Under the pieces are notes generated by a model that saw only the letters and a list, made by a program, of their open reading frames with translations, searched no databases and was not told the origin of the DNA. A stretch of DNA of 64,000 bases from Pseudobdellovibrionaceae bacterium (GTDB lineage Bacteria; Bdellovibrionota; Bdellovibrionia; Bdellovibrionales; Bdellovibrionaceae). The position numbers and the translations under genes were made by a program. Shown one piece after another: positions 34,738 to 44,900 of this stretch. Positions within the stretch are counted from its first letter, which is position 1; every line of letters begins with the position of its first letter. Location: assembly GCA_947449255.1 (NCBI GenBank), contig CANFQX010000004.1, positions 150,758 to 214,757 on the forward strand, in the 5' to 3' direction.

Positions 34738-35730
34738 ATGATTAAACACACAAAAAAATTTCTGACTCAGTCTCTCAAATTAATATTTTCAGCCAGTATG
34801 ATTTATTGGCTGATTTCTTCTGGAAAGTTGAATTTTTCTTCCCTCAAACAAATGTTGTCACCCGCAAACATTTCCATTGCGCTCATCCTCGTCGCTTTGA
34901 ATATTTACTTCGCCAGCGAACGATGGAGACTTCTCGTCAATTCGCAAAATATGAAGGCAGAATCTTGGCTGCTTATGAAACTAAGCCTTATCGGCAGTTT
35001 TTTTAATTATGCTATGCCTGGCGGAGTGGGTGGCGATGTTATTAAAGCTTATTATTTTACAAAACAAAATTCAGGTAAGAAAGTTGTGGCCATAACAAGT
35101 GTCCTCATGGATCGAGTCATGGGACTTTTCTCTATGATTATTATGGCCCTTGTAGTGATGATTTATGATTTTCAACACATCAACCAGGTTCCCGCCCTTT
35201 GCACTTTGTTTTGGCTTATCGTCGGATTGTTTTCAGGATTTTCAATAGGTCTGCTTTTGATTTTTTCACAAACTCTTTACAAAAAACAGATTCTACTTAA
35301 AATTATCAATAAACTGCCCTTGTCTGGCAAAATAACAACCGCCTACGAAAGTATACATTTGTATGGACAAAGTGTGACTCGGCTAATCTGTGTGGTTTCT
35401 TTAAGTTTATTATCCCAAGTCAGCGCAATACTCTTTCTTTACCTAGCTGGCCAAGTGACAGGATATTCTGAGGTCCCTCTAGCCACCTATTTTTTAGTTG
35501 CTCCGCTTGGTTTTATGGCTACAGCGATTCCTATATCACCTGCGGGAGTTGGCGTCGGTCAGGCCGCCTTCTATTTCTTGTTTAACTCTCACTTAGGTAA
35601 AACAACCAATTTGGGATCAACTATAATCACAGCTTTTCAAGTGGGAACTTTTATTGTGAGCCTCTTAGGGGCTGTCTTCTATCTAAGCTTTAAAGAGAGT
35701 GCTGACCTATCAAAGGCTGAAGTCTTTTAA
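34738..35730 (+). CDS. Flippase-like membrane protein (LPG synthase TM / AglD-like)
   Basis: About eight membrane helices in 330 residues, with the family marks GGDVIKAYYFTKQ (about 98-110), SVLMDRVMGL (about 121-130) and a late PISPAGVGVGQAAFYFLF. This UPF0104 / lysylphosphatidylglycerol synthase TM family includes flippases for lipids and polyprenyl sugars. It follows kdsA by 48 bases, so a role in moving an LPS-related lipid across the membrane is plausible, though not demonstrated. No LPG synthase catalytic domain is attached. The end overlaps a leftward gene by 21 bases. Confidence 0.75.
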   Translation: MIKHTKKFLTQSLKLIFSASMIYWLISSGKLNFSSLKQMLSPANISIALILVALNIYFASERWRLLVNSQNMKAESWLLMKLSLIGSFFNYAMPGGVGGDVIKAYYFTKQNSGKKVVAITSVLMDRVMGLFSMIIMALVVMIYDFQHINQVPALCTLFWLIVGLFSGFSIGLLLIFSQTLYKKQILLKIINKLPLSGKITTAYESIHLYGQSVTRLICVVSLSLLSQVSAILFLYLAGQVTGYSEVPLATYFLVAPLGFMATAIPISPAGVGVGQAAFYFLFNSHLGKTTNLGSTIITAFQVGTFIVSLLGAVFYLSFKESADLSKAEVF

Positions 35731-36726
35731 TTTATCTAACACTTGAAAATGAAATTGAGTCCATTGCGGTTTTTTTTGAAGCTTCCCCTGGTATTCTTTG
35801 AGTGTCTGAATCTCCGCGGAGACCTTTTCAGAATGAAGTAAAAAAAGGTGAGCCACCCCTGCTGAGTGTGCTGCAATCAAATCACTGGCACTATCACCAA
35901 TCATAATCGATTCTGACAATTTGGTGCGCAATTTTTCATGAATAATTTGAAACATTCCAGACCGAGGCTTCCTTAGGCTTGGACGAAGCCGTCCTTCGGT
36001 CACTGCTTCATTTTCAATAAATGAAGACCACATGCAGTCGTCGATCCAACTTTTCTGTTCAGCTAAGAGTGCCATCATCCGTTGATGTACATCCTTATAT
36101 TCTAGCCAAGAAATTCGGCCTCTACCAATTCCCGATTGATTGGTCACAAGAGCTACCCAATAGCCCTTTTTATGAGCCTGATCAATCAACTCAACAATCC
36201 CAGGCATCAGTTCAACTTGAGATGCCTCTCTATTATAGGGAATGTTGTGGACCACGACGTTGTCTCGGTCCAGAAATAAGCAGGGCACTTCCTGAGCATT
36301 GGCATACTCGTACAATGAAACTCCGGAGACTAATTCTCTTTTGATATTTGCTAAAATTGCAGACCAGCCAGCCACAGTGATTGCAGGGAAAATATGATCT
36401 ACAGCCAACTCACTTTGTTTATCTGAAAACAAGATTCTCTGCCCTTGCAAGATTTGACCTAATGAACTCTCAATAGAACTCTCAGATTTGATATGCAAAA
36501 AATCTATTTGATGATCAAAAAATAAGATTAAATCCTCTGCGCGAGTTTTATATTTTCCAGATCTAAGATCTTTCAAATCTCTCACTACAAAAGGAATTTG
36601 ATTCTCAAAATCAGTCCGTAAGGGAGCCAGCAACTCACGGCTAAAATCAGGCCCCTGATCTTTTATAAAAACCAGCACTCCGCCCAATTGAATTGTATCT
36701 GTAATTATCTGCTCACATGTCGCCAT
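35710..36726 (-). CDS. GmhB-like HAD phosphatase with an extra N-terminal domain
   Basis: The C-terminal part (about 150-330) is a HAD-IIIA phosphatase of the histidinol-phosphate / heptose-bisphosphate type: motif I LFLDRDNVV, VTNQSGIGRGRIS, then RKPRSGMFQII and IMIGDSASDLIAAHSAGV. The four Cys/His of the zinc loop of many GmhB proteins are absent. Residues 1-145 are a separate domain of about 145 residues with no recognised family. Heptose-bisphosphate hydrolysis is a sensible guess because a heptose-kinase-like GHMP protein is encoded near 10.6 kb. The ATG at 36726 has no clear Shine-Dalgarno sequence. Confidence 0.7.
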   Translation of the reverse strand: MATCEQIITDTIQLGGVLVFIKDQGPDFSRELLAPLRTDFENQIPFVVRDLKDLRSGKYKTRAEDLILFFDHQIDFLHIKSESSIESSLGQILQGQRILFSDKQSELAVDHIFPAITVAGWSAILANIKRELVSGVSLYEYANAQEVPCLFLDRDNVVVHNIPYNREASQVELMPGIVELIDQAHKKGYWVALVTNQSGIGRGRISWLEYKDVHQRMMALLAEQKSWIDDCMWSSFIENEAVTEGRLRPSLRKPRSGMFQIIHEKLRTKLSESIMIGDSASDLIAAHSAGVAHLFLLHSEKVSAEIQTLKEYQGKLQKKPQWTQFHFQVLDKLKDFSL

Positions 36727-36867
36727 CAAAAATAATTTTACGACAACTCACGCCTTGTGTCCTCGCTTTTTACTTGCCGCCATGCATTTTTATTCTACAC
36801 TCTTCTAAACAATCCTAATCTAAATGATAATTTACTCCATCATGAATCAATTCCACTAGGAGAAAAA

Positions 36868-37392
36868 ATGAGTTTACTTTTAAAACAAATTTTTAACTTT
36901 TTAAAACTGCTAAACTCCGAGACCGAGACAACCCCTCTCGCCTATGGCTTAGCCCTGGGACTGATTCTGGGATTTGCACCCTTTTTCTCTCTGCAGACTT
37001 TCCTGGTTTTAATGATTGTTTTTGTCTTTAGAGTGCAGTTGGGAGCCGCTTTTCTATCAGCTTTTTTCTTTAAATTGGTTGCCTTTTTATTTGATTATCC
37101 AGCTCACCTTTTAGGCAAATCCATCCTCGAGGCTGAGCCCTTGCGCCCTGCTTTTACAGAACTCTACAATCTTCCCATCGTACCTATGACTCGGTTCAAC
37201 AACAGCATCGTCATGGGATCCATGGTAGTTTCCTTCTTCCTATATCCCGTTGCAGTTTTTGGTTTTAGAAAATTAATCGAAGCCTATCGCAAGACAATTG
37301 TATCTCGATTTAAAAATACGAAGTTCTGGAAAGCATTCACCGCGACAAAGGTTTACAACTGGTATGCAAAATACACTGAGCTCTACGGATAG
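36868..37392 (+). CDS. TIGR03546-like membrane protein
   Basis: DUF2062-related small membrane protein, 174 residues from the ATG at 36868 (TAGGAG five bases before). Features: three hydrophobic helices around 25-50, 55-75 and 105-130 and a GLALGLILGFAPFFSLQT motif that marks the family. It stands 12 bases before the TIGR03545-like gene; the two families are usually found as neighbours and their joint function is not known. The longer frame from 36757 adds a tail without family similarity. Confidence 0.8.
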   Translation: MSLLLKQIFNFLKLLNSETETTPLAYGLALGLILGFAPFFSLQTFLVLMIVFVFRVQLGAAFLSAFFFKLVAFLFDYPAHLLGKSILEAEPLRPAFTELYNLPIVPMTRFNNSIVMGSMVVSFFLYPVAVFGFRKLIEAYRKTIVSRFKNTKFWKAFTATKVYNWYAKYTELYG

Positions 37393-37404
37393 GATGACAA
37401 AATC

Positions 37405-39360
37405 ATGACAACATCAAACGCAACTCCGAAAATAAAAACACAGAGCTTCGTCCGCTGGAATGCCCTCATCCCATTCCTTTGCCTTTGCATCTTAGTCACA
37501 CTCTACTTCCACTTCCTCTTTGATGGCCAACTTCGCCGCACGATCGAGTGGACTGGTTATAAAGCCTTGGGGGCAGAGGTTAATATCGCTTCTTTAAAAA
37601 CAAGTTTTTTTGATGCTTCAATTCAAATTGAGGGCATAGAGTTGACCGATGCCGAAATGCCAGCTCAAAACTCTATTAAGATTGGAAGCATCCGTTTTGG
37701 AATGCTCTGGGACGCTTTTTTAAGACTAAAATTTGTTATCAACGAAGCGGCTATGGAACAGATTGAATTTGGATCGCCACGAAAACATCCCGGCAAAGTA
37801 GCTCCACTGCCTCCCACCTCTCAGGAGCCAGGAATGCTCTCAACTGTTGGCGAAAAGTTCAAAAATGAGGCCCAAAAAGAAATAGAGTCTCGCTATGAAG
37901 ACAATATCCTTGGAGACATTATTAACCTCTTAGGCTCGGGCGACAAAAACACTGCACTCCAAAACTTGACCGCGACATTGCCCTCAAAAGCCATGATTGA
38001 GAAATTTCAAAAGAATTTGGATGAAAAACAAAAAAATTGGAATCTCCAATTAAAATCACTTCCTCAAGGGCAAGAAATTCAAGCCCTCAGCGATCGCCTC
38101 AATAAAATCCAAAGCAAGGATTTTAAGACCCCCCAAGAATTGGCGACAGCTCTGCAACAACTGCAATCGCTATTCCAAGATGCAGATAACAAATATAAGA
38201 AAATCGAAAGTCTTAAAACTGACTTTGATAAGGATCTCAAGTTTCTACAAACTGAATATCAGCAAATTGAAAAACAAGTAAAAATAGACACTGGTGATTT
38301 AGAAAAACGATTCAAAATTCCAAAGCTTGACGCCAAATCACTGACTCTTGCCATTTTCAATAGATACTTGGCTCCGTACAGGGCTAAATTTTTCAAGTAT
38401 CAAACATTAGCAAAGAAATATTTACCCCCAAAATTTCTCCATAAAACTGAATCAGACGAAAACACCATTCAAGCCCACCCACGAGAAAAAGGGATTACTT
38501 ACGAATTCAGTCGAAAAAATTCGTATCCCATGTTTTGGGTGAAACGGATAAGTATCAGCTCTAAGGCTCTACCTGAAGGAAACTATGGGAATCTCAAGGG
38601 TGAAGTGACCAATATCACATCCAATCAAGTTCTTGTTGGCCAACCGACAAAAGCCCATATCGCTGGAGATTTCCCTAGTAAGGGAATTTCTGGATTCCTG
38701 TTGGACCTATCCCTGGACAATCGCCCGATCGAATCATTAATTCAATACCTATTTAAAATCGATTCCTACGATATTACAGGAAAAGTTTTAGTGAATTCTG
38801 AAGAAGTAAATATAGGCTTTAACAAAGCCCAAGGCAGCATGAAGCTTGATGGCTCACTGACAGGCTTTAAAAAACTTGTGGTGGCCTTTGACAATCAGTT
38901 CAAAAAAATCGACTACTCTATAGCTACAAACAACGAGAATGCTACGCAGATTTTAAAATCCATCTTCAATGGAATTCCGTCCATTCATCTGATGGCCTCA
39001 GCTCAAGGCGAATTCCCTAATATTCCTTTAAGCGTAGAGTCTTCGCTTGGTACTGACCTACAAAAAGGTTTTCAAAAGGAAATTCAGGCTAAAATCTCTG
39101 AGGCTCAAAAGAAAATACAAATCTATATTGACCAGGAAATTGGCAAACAAAAGGCCCAAGTGGATGGGCAGCTTGATAAATTAAAACTCACCATACAAAA
39201 TGAGGTCAATAAGGCACAGGGGCAGCTTGATGAGCAAAAGAAAAAAGCTGAAAGCAAAGTCAATATAGCTAAAAAAGACTCTGAAAACCAAGGTCGAAAA
39301 AAATTAGAAATCGAAGGTAAAAAAGCACTGGACGATCTTAAGAAACAACTGGGATTTTGA
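37405..39360 (+). CDS. TIGR03545-like AsmA-type protein
   Basis: 651 residues. An N-terminal membrane anchor (about 20-45) is followed by an AsmA-like beta-rich start (GAEVNIASLKTSFFDASIQIEGIEL), long coiled-coil stretches rich in Lys, Gln and Glu (about 170-300 and 560-651) and a second beta-rich part (about 370-540). This matches the TIGR03545 family, whose genes sit next to TIGR03546. AsmA-like proteins are linked to envelope lipid or protein trafficking, so an envelope bridge is inferred. The last 80 residues are nearly all charged helix. The gene follows its partner by 12 bases. Confidence 0.75.
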   Translation: MTTSNATPKIKTQSFVRWNALIPFLCLCILVTLYFHFLFDGQLRRTIEWTGYKALGAEVNIASLKTSFFDASIQIEGIELTDAEMPAQNSIKIGSIRFGMLWDAFLRLKFVINEAAMEQIEFGSPRKHPGKVAPLPPTSQEPGMLSTVGEKFKNEAQKEIESRYEDNILGDIINLLGSGDKNTALQNLTATLPSKAMIEKFQKNLDEKQKNWNLQLKSLPQGQEIQALSDRLNKIQSKDFKTPQELATALQQLQSLFQDADNKYKKIESLKTDFDKDLKFLQTEYQQIEKQVKIDTGDLEKRFKIPKLDAKSLTLAIFNRYLAPYRAKFFKYQTLAKKYLPPKFLHKTESDENTIQAHPREKGITYEFSRKNSYPMFWVKRISISSKALPEGNYGNLKGEVTNITSNQVLVGQPTKAHIAGDFPSKGISGFLLDLSLDNRPIESLIQYLFKIDSYDITGKVLVNSEEVNIGFNKAQGSMKLDGSLTGFKKLVVAFDNQFKKIDYSIATNNENATQILKSIFNGIPSIHLMASAQGEFPNIPLSVESSLGTDLQKGFQKEIQAKISEAQKKIQIYIDQEIGKQKAQVDGQLDKLKLTIQNEVNKAQGQLDEQKKKAESKVNIAKKDSENQGRKKLEIEGKKALDDLKKQLGF

Positions 39361-39411
39361 TTATGGAAAAACCAAACTATTTAAACTTAAAATTCAAAAT
39401 TATTCTGGAAT

Positions 39412-39449
39412 AAAAAAAAGACACCGAAAGCCTCACTACAGAGGCTTTC
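39412..39449 (-). terminator. Minus-strand terminator-like hairpin between plus-strand genes
   Basis: GAAAGCCTC and GAGGCTTTC (39426-39434, 39441-39449) form a perfect 9-bp stem with a 6-base loop. On the minus strand it is followed after six bases by eight T, a good intrinsic terminator. The neighbours are both rightward, so this implies a leftward transcript of unknown identity, or a structural role on the plus strand (a third segment, AAAGCCT at 39450-39456, can pair with the middle arm as an alternative). Confidence 0.5.
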
Positions 39450-39635
39450 AAAGCCTGACTTATTTTCACATTTTCTTTTCTCTTAATATATTCCGTACAA
39501 AATCCCATCAATTCTTTGTAAAAAAATTTGACGCATTTTCTTAATTTGGCTTTTTTATATTTTCTTTGTCTCACTTTCGTTTGCACCCCTTTTTTTTCAT
39601 AAGAAGAGTGCTAGCATCTATTCGAGGTGTGATTT

Positions 39636-40766
39636 ATGAAAAAAACAAACGGACCAATACTCTTAAGTTATCTTCTAGTCGCAGGTTGTATAAATTTAAT
39701 GGCTTGCTCTAAGATGACATTTTCCCCTGCGAATCTGGACAATCAATTGTCTTCAGCACCTTCTGGAACTTCAATCTTACCGGGTTCAGCAGCGAACAAG
39801 ACTGTCTCTCTTTCACAAGTTGTCGCCAATGGAAATAAACAAGTGGATTTTTTGGTTGTCTTTGACAATTCAAACTCTATGCTGCCGGATCTTAAAAAAC
39901 TAGCACTCAGCCTCAGTAACTTCGTCACTGACCTGGAATCAAGCAATATCGACTGGCAAATGTGCATGACAACAACCGGATCTCAAACCTTGGCGGGACA
40001 ACAGCAATGGGGCAGCTCTTACAGCTGGGTTGGGTATCTTCCTAATGCTGGCACATCAAATACTCTTTTAAAAAGAGGAACGCCCGATCTGGATCTAATC
40101 TTCACGAACACCGTCAATTCTTTAAAAATTGGTGCCACCGGATCAGGCGATGAACGCGGGATAAAGGCTGTTTACCAACATTTCAAAAATGGGAAACCAC
40201 TCACTGCGGGCGGGAATGGCTGCTATCGAAAAAATGCCGCGGCATCAGTGATCATAGTTTCAAATGAAGACGAGCGATCCGTTGGCGGTGATAAAACCAA
40301 GGTTAAATCTACAGATGCTAATGGCACCTTTCAACCACTGGAGTTTGAAGATATTCCCATCAATCTCACTAATTTGGCCAATTTTACATTTGGTGAGGGA
40401 CTGCGCTTTACCTTCAACTCAATCATTGTGAAGCCAGGGGATTCAAATTGCGAAATGTTACAAGATAAAAGTGGGACATCTCCAAGCCACATTGGGAATA
40501 TTTATTCGCAAATGTCGAGCTTAACCGGTGGAGGAGTGGGAAGCATCTGCGATTCAAATTTTGCAAACAATCTGAATATCTTTAAAGATAAAATCGTCAA
40601 TTCTTTAGAAAACATCACTCTACCATGTGCACCTGCAATGAACACATTAAAGGTCACAATAGATGAGAAAGCTTACTCACTCTACCAAATTGACAGAAAT
40701 AATTTAAAATTTAATTCTCCGCTTCTAGAAGGAACGAAGATAGATATTAATTTTCAGTGTAAATAA
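39636..40766 (+). CDS. VWA-domain lipoprotein
   Basis: Signal ending in MACS (Cys24), then a linker and a von Willebrand A-like domain: KQVDFLVVFDNSNSMLPDLKKL carries a metal-binding DxSxS site (about 79-85), with LIFTNTVNSLKIG and SVIIVSNEDERS as later strands. Such domains bind other proteins through a divalent metal. The C-terminal end (about 310-376) is a separate beta module with one Cys pair. It likely sits on the outer membrane. Partner unknown. The gene follows a 275-base gap containing the hairpin at 39426. Confidence 0.75.
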   Translation: MKKTNGPILLSYLLVAGCINLMACSKMTFSPANLDNQLSSAPSGTSILPGSAANKTVSLSQVVANGNKQVDFLVVFDNSNSMLPDLKKLALSLSNFVTDLESSNIDWQMCMTTTGSQTLAGQQQWGSSYSWVGYLPNAGTSNTLLKRGTPDLDLIFTNTVNSLKIGATGSGDERGIKAVYQHFKNGKPLTAGGNGCYRKNAAASVIIVSNEDERSVGGDKTKVKSTDANGTFQPLEFEDIPINLTNLANFTFGEGLRFTFNSIIVKPGDSNCEMLQDKSGTSPSHIGNIYSQMSSLTGGGVGSICDSNFANNLNIFKDKIVNSLENITLPCAPAMNTLKVTIDEKAYSLYQIDRNNLKFNSPLLEGTKIDINFQCK

Positions 40767-40771
40767 AATTT

Positions 40772-41332
40772 TTATCTTAAAAGCGAGGATAGATAGTCAA
40801 TGGAATCTTTATTGTACCAATCCATAGCGCCAGATATTTTTTTAACGAGCTTTAGATTCTTATCTAAAATAAAGGTTTCTGGCAGGCGAGCAACATCAAA
40901 AATTTTCATTCTCGAATGATCAAAGTCTGTAATAACCTTGATATGTTCACCATGAAGCTCTGGAAATGATTTTAAGAAAGCAGCGATATCTTCATTATTG
41001 CTATCACCTGAAATAGCAATAACCTTCACATCACCGTGAAAGTTTTGAGCTAACTTAATCAAAGAAGGGACTTCTTCGACGCATGGAGTGCACCATGATG
41101 CCCAAAAATTTAAAATAACTACTTTTCCTTTCAACTGATCCAAAGAAAAATCTTCGCCGGAAAAAGTCTTCCCCGAAAAGTTTGGCACTCCACCGATCTT
41201 CATGGTCTCGATGGAACTCATAGTTGATGGAGCTTGATGTACGACATTATCTATAAAAAAGTATTTAAAGCCCCAAGAGACAATACCGCCAAGGGCTAAC
41301 ACGCTGATTATTGCCTTTAAATGTGCCTTCAC
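40772..41332 (-). CDS. TlpA-like thioredoxin (membrane-anchored)
   Basis: A membrane anchor (about 8-27) is followed by a thioredoxin fold with the active site NFWASWCTPCVEEVP (Cys-Thr-Pro-Cys) and the cis-Pro in RLPETFILD. TlpA/ResA-type proteins reduce disulfides in the periplasm, for example during cytochrome or metal-protein maturation. Start is GTG at 41332 with GGGGG upstream. It is convergent with the VWA gene and divergent from the metal efflux locus, so a shared promoter region is possible. Confidence 0.85.
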   Translation of the reverse strand: MKAHLKAIISVLALGGIVSWGFKYFFIDNVVHQAPSTMSSIETMKIGGVPNFSGKTFSGEDFSLDQLKGKVVILNFWASWCTPCVEEVPSLIKLAQNFHGDVKVIAISGDSNNEDIAAFLKSFPELHGEHIKVITDFDHSRMKIFDVARLPETFILDKNLKLVKKISGAMDWYNKDSIDYLSSLLR

Positions 41333-41384
41333 AACTGCCCCCAGTGAGTTTAGAACTTACTTTAATATCCGAATTTTATTAAAT

Positions 41385-41410
41385 CAACTGACATGGTCAA
41401 CTCACATCGT
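41385..41410. repeat. Tandem 13-base repeat upstream of the metal efflux locus
   Basis: CAACTGACATGGT and CAACTCACATCGT stand head to tail (11 of 13 identical), followed by CAACC (41411-41415). It lies 70-100 bases before the first gene of the efflux operon, so an operator for a metal-responsive regulator is possible but not proven. Confidence 0.45.
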
Positions 41411-41482
41411 CAACCTTTTGATTTTCTTATTACACTTCCATTTTTTTTCATGGTTTGATTCAAAATTATCTCGGAGGCACTA

Positions 41483-41914
41483 ATGAAAAACATGCTAATA
41501 CTTCTAACTGCAATTGTACCCACTTTTGTCTTTGCTCATGGGGAAGACTCAGCCGGTCCTCATAGCGGTTTTATCAAGATGCCGGGGACCTTTCACCTTG
41601 AACTTGTGCCTGAAGGAAAAAGAGAATTTAAGCTCTATCTTCTAGATATGAACTGGAAAAACCCTTCAATGAAAGACGCAAGTGTTAGTGTCTCTTATGC
41701 CAACGCAAAAAAAATGAAAGCGACTTGCACACCTTCTACGGATTTCTATCGATGCCAATTTCCCTCATCAATAGACCTTTCAAAAAAAGGCGTGATCTAC
41801 ATTGAAAGCCAACGCGAAGGCCAAAAAGGAAATGAAGTGTCCTATCAACTTCCCCTCAAGCTCATTCAAAAAGACACTACTCGCCAGAATGGCGGGCACA
41901 ACAAACATCATTAG
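41483..41914 (+). CDS. Small His-containing periplasmic protein, CzcB N-domain-like
   Basis: A signal peptide (ends FVFA) exposes HGEDSAGPHSGF right after cleavage, then a beta-rich domain (about 30-125: FHLELVPEGKREFKLYLLDMNW, SVSVSY) and a His-rich tail (GGHNKHH). The HGE...GPH.G start and beta pattern resemble the N-terminal domain that precedes the hairpin of some CzcB-type membrane-fusion proteins. Here it is a free protein of 143 residues. Cys74 and Cys83 may form a disulfide or bind metal. GGAGG precedes the ATG. First gene of the RND metal efflux operon. Metal binding is inferred. Confidence 0.6.
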   Translation: MKNMLILLTAIVPTFVFAHGEDSAGPHSGFIKMPGTFHLELVPEGKREFKLYLLDMNWKNPSMKDASVSVSYANAKKMKATCTPSTDFYRCQFPSSIDLSKKGVIYIESQREGQKGNEVSYQLPLKLIQKDTTRQNGGHNKHH

Positions 41915-41938
41915 AGATTGCATCCTAAAGGAGTCCCC

Positions 41939-44900
41939 ATGTTGGATCGAATCATTCGGATTTCTTTAACTCACCGAGCACTGGTCATCATCTTTGCCCT
42001 CATGGCAGCATTTTATGGAATCTTTGTTCTTCAGAAAATGCCAATCGATGTATTTCCTAGCCTTGACCGCCCCACCGTCAATATTATGACGGAGTCACCA
42101 GGAATGGCTCCAGAGGAAATTGAAACACTTGTGACCCTTCCACTTGAAACAGTATTGAATGGCATTCCTGATGTAGAGCGCGTGCGATCGACAACGGGGA
42201 TAGGCCTCTCTATCATCTACGTCGAATTTCGCTGGAATACAGACATTTATCACAATCGCCAATTGGTTGCAGAACGACTCCAACTGGCAAAGGAAAAGCT
42301 CCCCCGCCAAGTGACTCCAGTGATGGGCCCCATAGCCTCCATCATGGGAGAGATACAGCTTGTCGGACTTTCAGCAGAAGATCCAAAAATCGGCCCCATG
42401 GACCTCAGAACATTTGCAGATTGGAATCTACGCCCAAGGCTTATGACCATCCCCGGCGTTGCCCAAGTTGTTTCAATAGGTGGCGAGGTAAAGCAATACC
42501 AGATCCTGCTTTCAGCAGAAAAAATTCAAAAATCACAACTGGCCTTAGAAGATATAGAAAAAGGACTTTCAAAAATCAGCTTGAATACCACTGGTGGTTA
42601 CATCGATATCAATAAAAAAGAGTACCTTATTCGCAATATAGGCTCGATTCATTCTGAAGAAGATATCGAAAAGACCCTGGTTGGAATGCATTTTGGAAAA
42701 GCTGTATTCGTAAAAGATATTGCTGAGGTTAAAATAGGTTCTCAAACTAAACGCGGCGATGGCAGCATTAACGGTAAACCCGCTGTTATCCTGAGCATTC
42801 AAAAACAACCGACAGCAAATACAATCGAATTAACAAAAAAAATTGACTCTGAATTGCAACAAATTGAAAAAGCGCTTCCTCAAGGAATGGTTATTAATAA
42901 GGATCTCTTTAAGCAGGCTCACTTTATTGAGTCTTCCATCGCTAATGTCAAAGAGGCTTTGCGAGACGGCAGTTTCTTCGTTTTCATAATCTTATTCATT
43001 TTTTTAATGAACATCAGAACAACAGCAATAACCCTAACTGCTATTCCCCTTTCACTGCTAATTACATTAATTTGCTTTCAATACTTTGACTTGACTGTGA
43101 ACACAATGACTCTTGGTGGCCTCGCCATCGCGATTGGAGAACTTGTAGACGATGCCATCGTTGACGTGGAGAATGTTTACAGAAGACTCAGGGAAAATCG
43201 ATTGAGCAAGAATCCGCTGCCAAATCTGCAGGTTGTCTACCGCGCGTCTTCAGAAATTCGCAATTCAATCGTTTTTGCAACAATGATTACCATTTTAGTT
43301 TTTGTTCCCTTATTTTTTATGAGTGGAATAGAAGGACGACTGTTTATTCCCCTAGGCCTAGCTTACATTATCTCTTTGGTTGCTTCACTCGTGGTCTCAT
43401 TGACAGTGACCCCCGTTCTTTGCTCTTTATTCTTGACGCAAAATAAATTAACTGAGCATCAAGATGGCCGCCTGACCAATCTCATAAAATTGTGGCACAA
43501 AAAAGCTCTTTCAAGATCCTTGGATCAATACAAGCTTATATTAATTGGCTCCACTTTACTCTTGTTGCTCAGCCTTTTACTCATTCCAATGATGGGAAAA
43601 GATTTTCTACCAAAATTCAACGAAGGAACAGCGACTATAAGTGCCTTGGCTCAGCCAGGAATTTCTCTTTCCGAATCGAACAAAGGTGGAATTGAAATTG
43701 AAAAAATTCTTTTAGCTGTTCCCGAAGTCAATCGAGTTGCCCGCCGCACAGGAAGGGCTGAACTCGATGAACATGCAGAAGGGGTCCACTCTTCAGAAAT
43801 TGATGTTGATTTCAAAGGTGGGGGTCGAGCCCGTTCCACTGTCCTCAATGAAATTAGAGAAAAACTAAACAAAGTGGATGGAATTCTTTTCAACATTGGC
43901 CAGCCCATATCTCACAGGTTAGACCACCTTCTCTCCGGGGTGAGAGCACAAATTGCTATTAAAGTTTTTGGAAATGATCTGAGCATTTTAAGAGTTCAAG
44001 CTGCAAATATTTTCAAAACCATCCATGATGTACCTGGACTTGTTGATGTTCAAATTGAACAACAAGTCTTAATACCCCAAATAAAAATTCAACTTATGAG
44101 AGAAGAGGCCGCAAAATACGGCTTAGTCCTTGGGGACATTGCTGAAACACTAGAGAAAGCCTTGAATGGAGAAGTCATCAGTCAGGTCCTCGATCAGCAA
44201 AGAAACTTTAATGTCTTTATGAGATTTGATGATGGTTCGAGAGCCAACCTCGATGTCATTAAGGGCACAATTTTGAAAATTATGCCAGATGGCAATAAAG
44301 TTGCACTTGCCCAAGTTGCAGATATTTATGAGTCTCAGGGCCCCAATCAGATTAGCAGAGAAAATGGACAGCGCAGAATAGTCATTTCAGCAAACTCGGC
44401 GGGCCGAGACATTGAAAGCCTTATAAAGGAAGTGCAAGCTAAGATTAATGGCTCTCAAAAATTGCCTGAAGGATATTTTATTCAATATGGGGGGCAATTT
44501 GAAAGTCAGAAATCTGCTAATGAATTAATGCTACTTTTAGCCTTTATCTCAATACTAGGTATTTTTTTAGTCCTTTACACACATTTCCAATCCACTTTCA
44601 TCGCTCTGCAAATTATGCTAAATATCCCAATGGCTCTGATTGGAAGCTTAATCGCACTTTTTTGCACCGATCGAACATTATCGGTGGCCACAATGGTTGG
44701 GTTTATAACTCTTTGCGGAATTGCAAGTCGAAATGGAATTATGATGATCTCTCACTATCTCCATCTGATGAAAAATGAAAATGAAATTTTCAGCAAAGAC
44801 ATGGTCATTCGTGGATCTCAAGAGCGCCTCATTCCGGTGTTGATGACCGCCTTAACAGCCGCTCTTGGGTTGTTGCCGCTTATATTTGCTCAGGGCGAAC

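Noticed and set aside
39377..39586. A 69-codon minus-strand frame overlapping the hairpin region.
   Set aside because: The product is a Lys/Arg/Phe-rich string from AT-rich DNA with no family likeness or good ribosome site; the terminator-like hairpin lies inside it.
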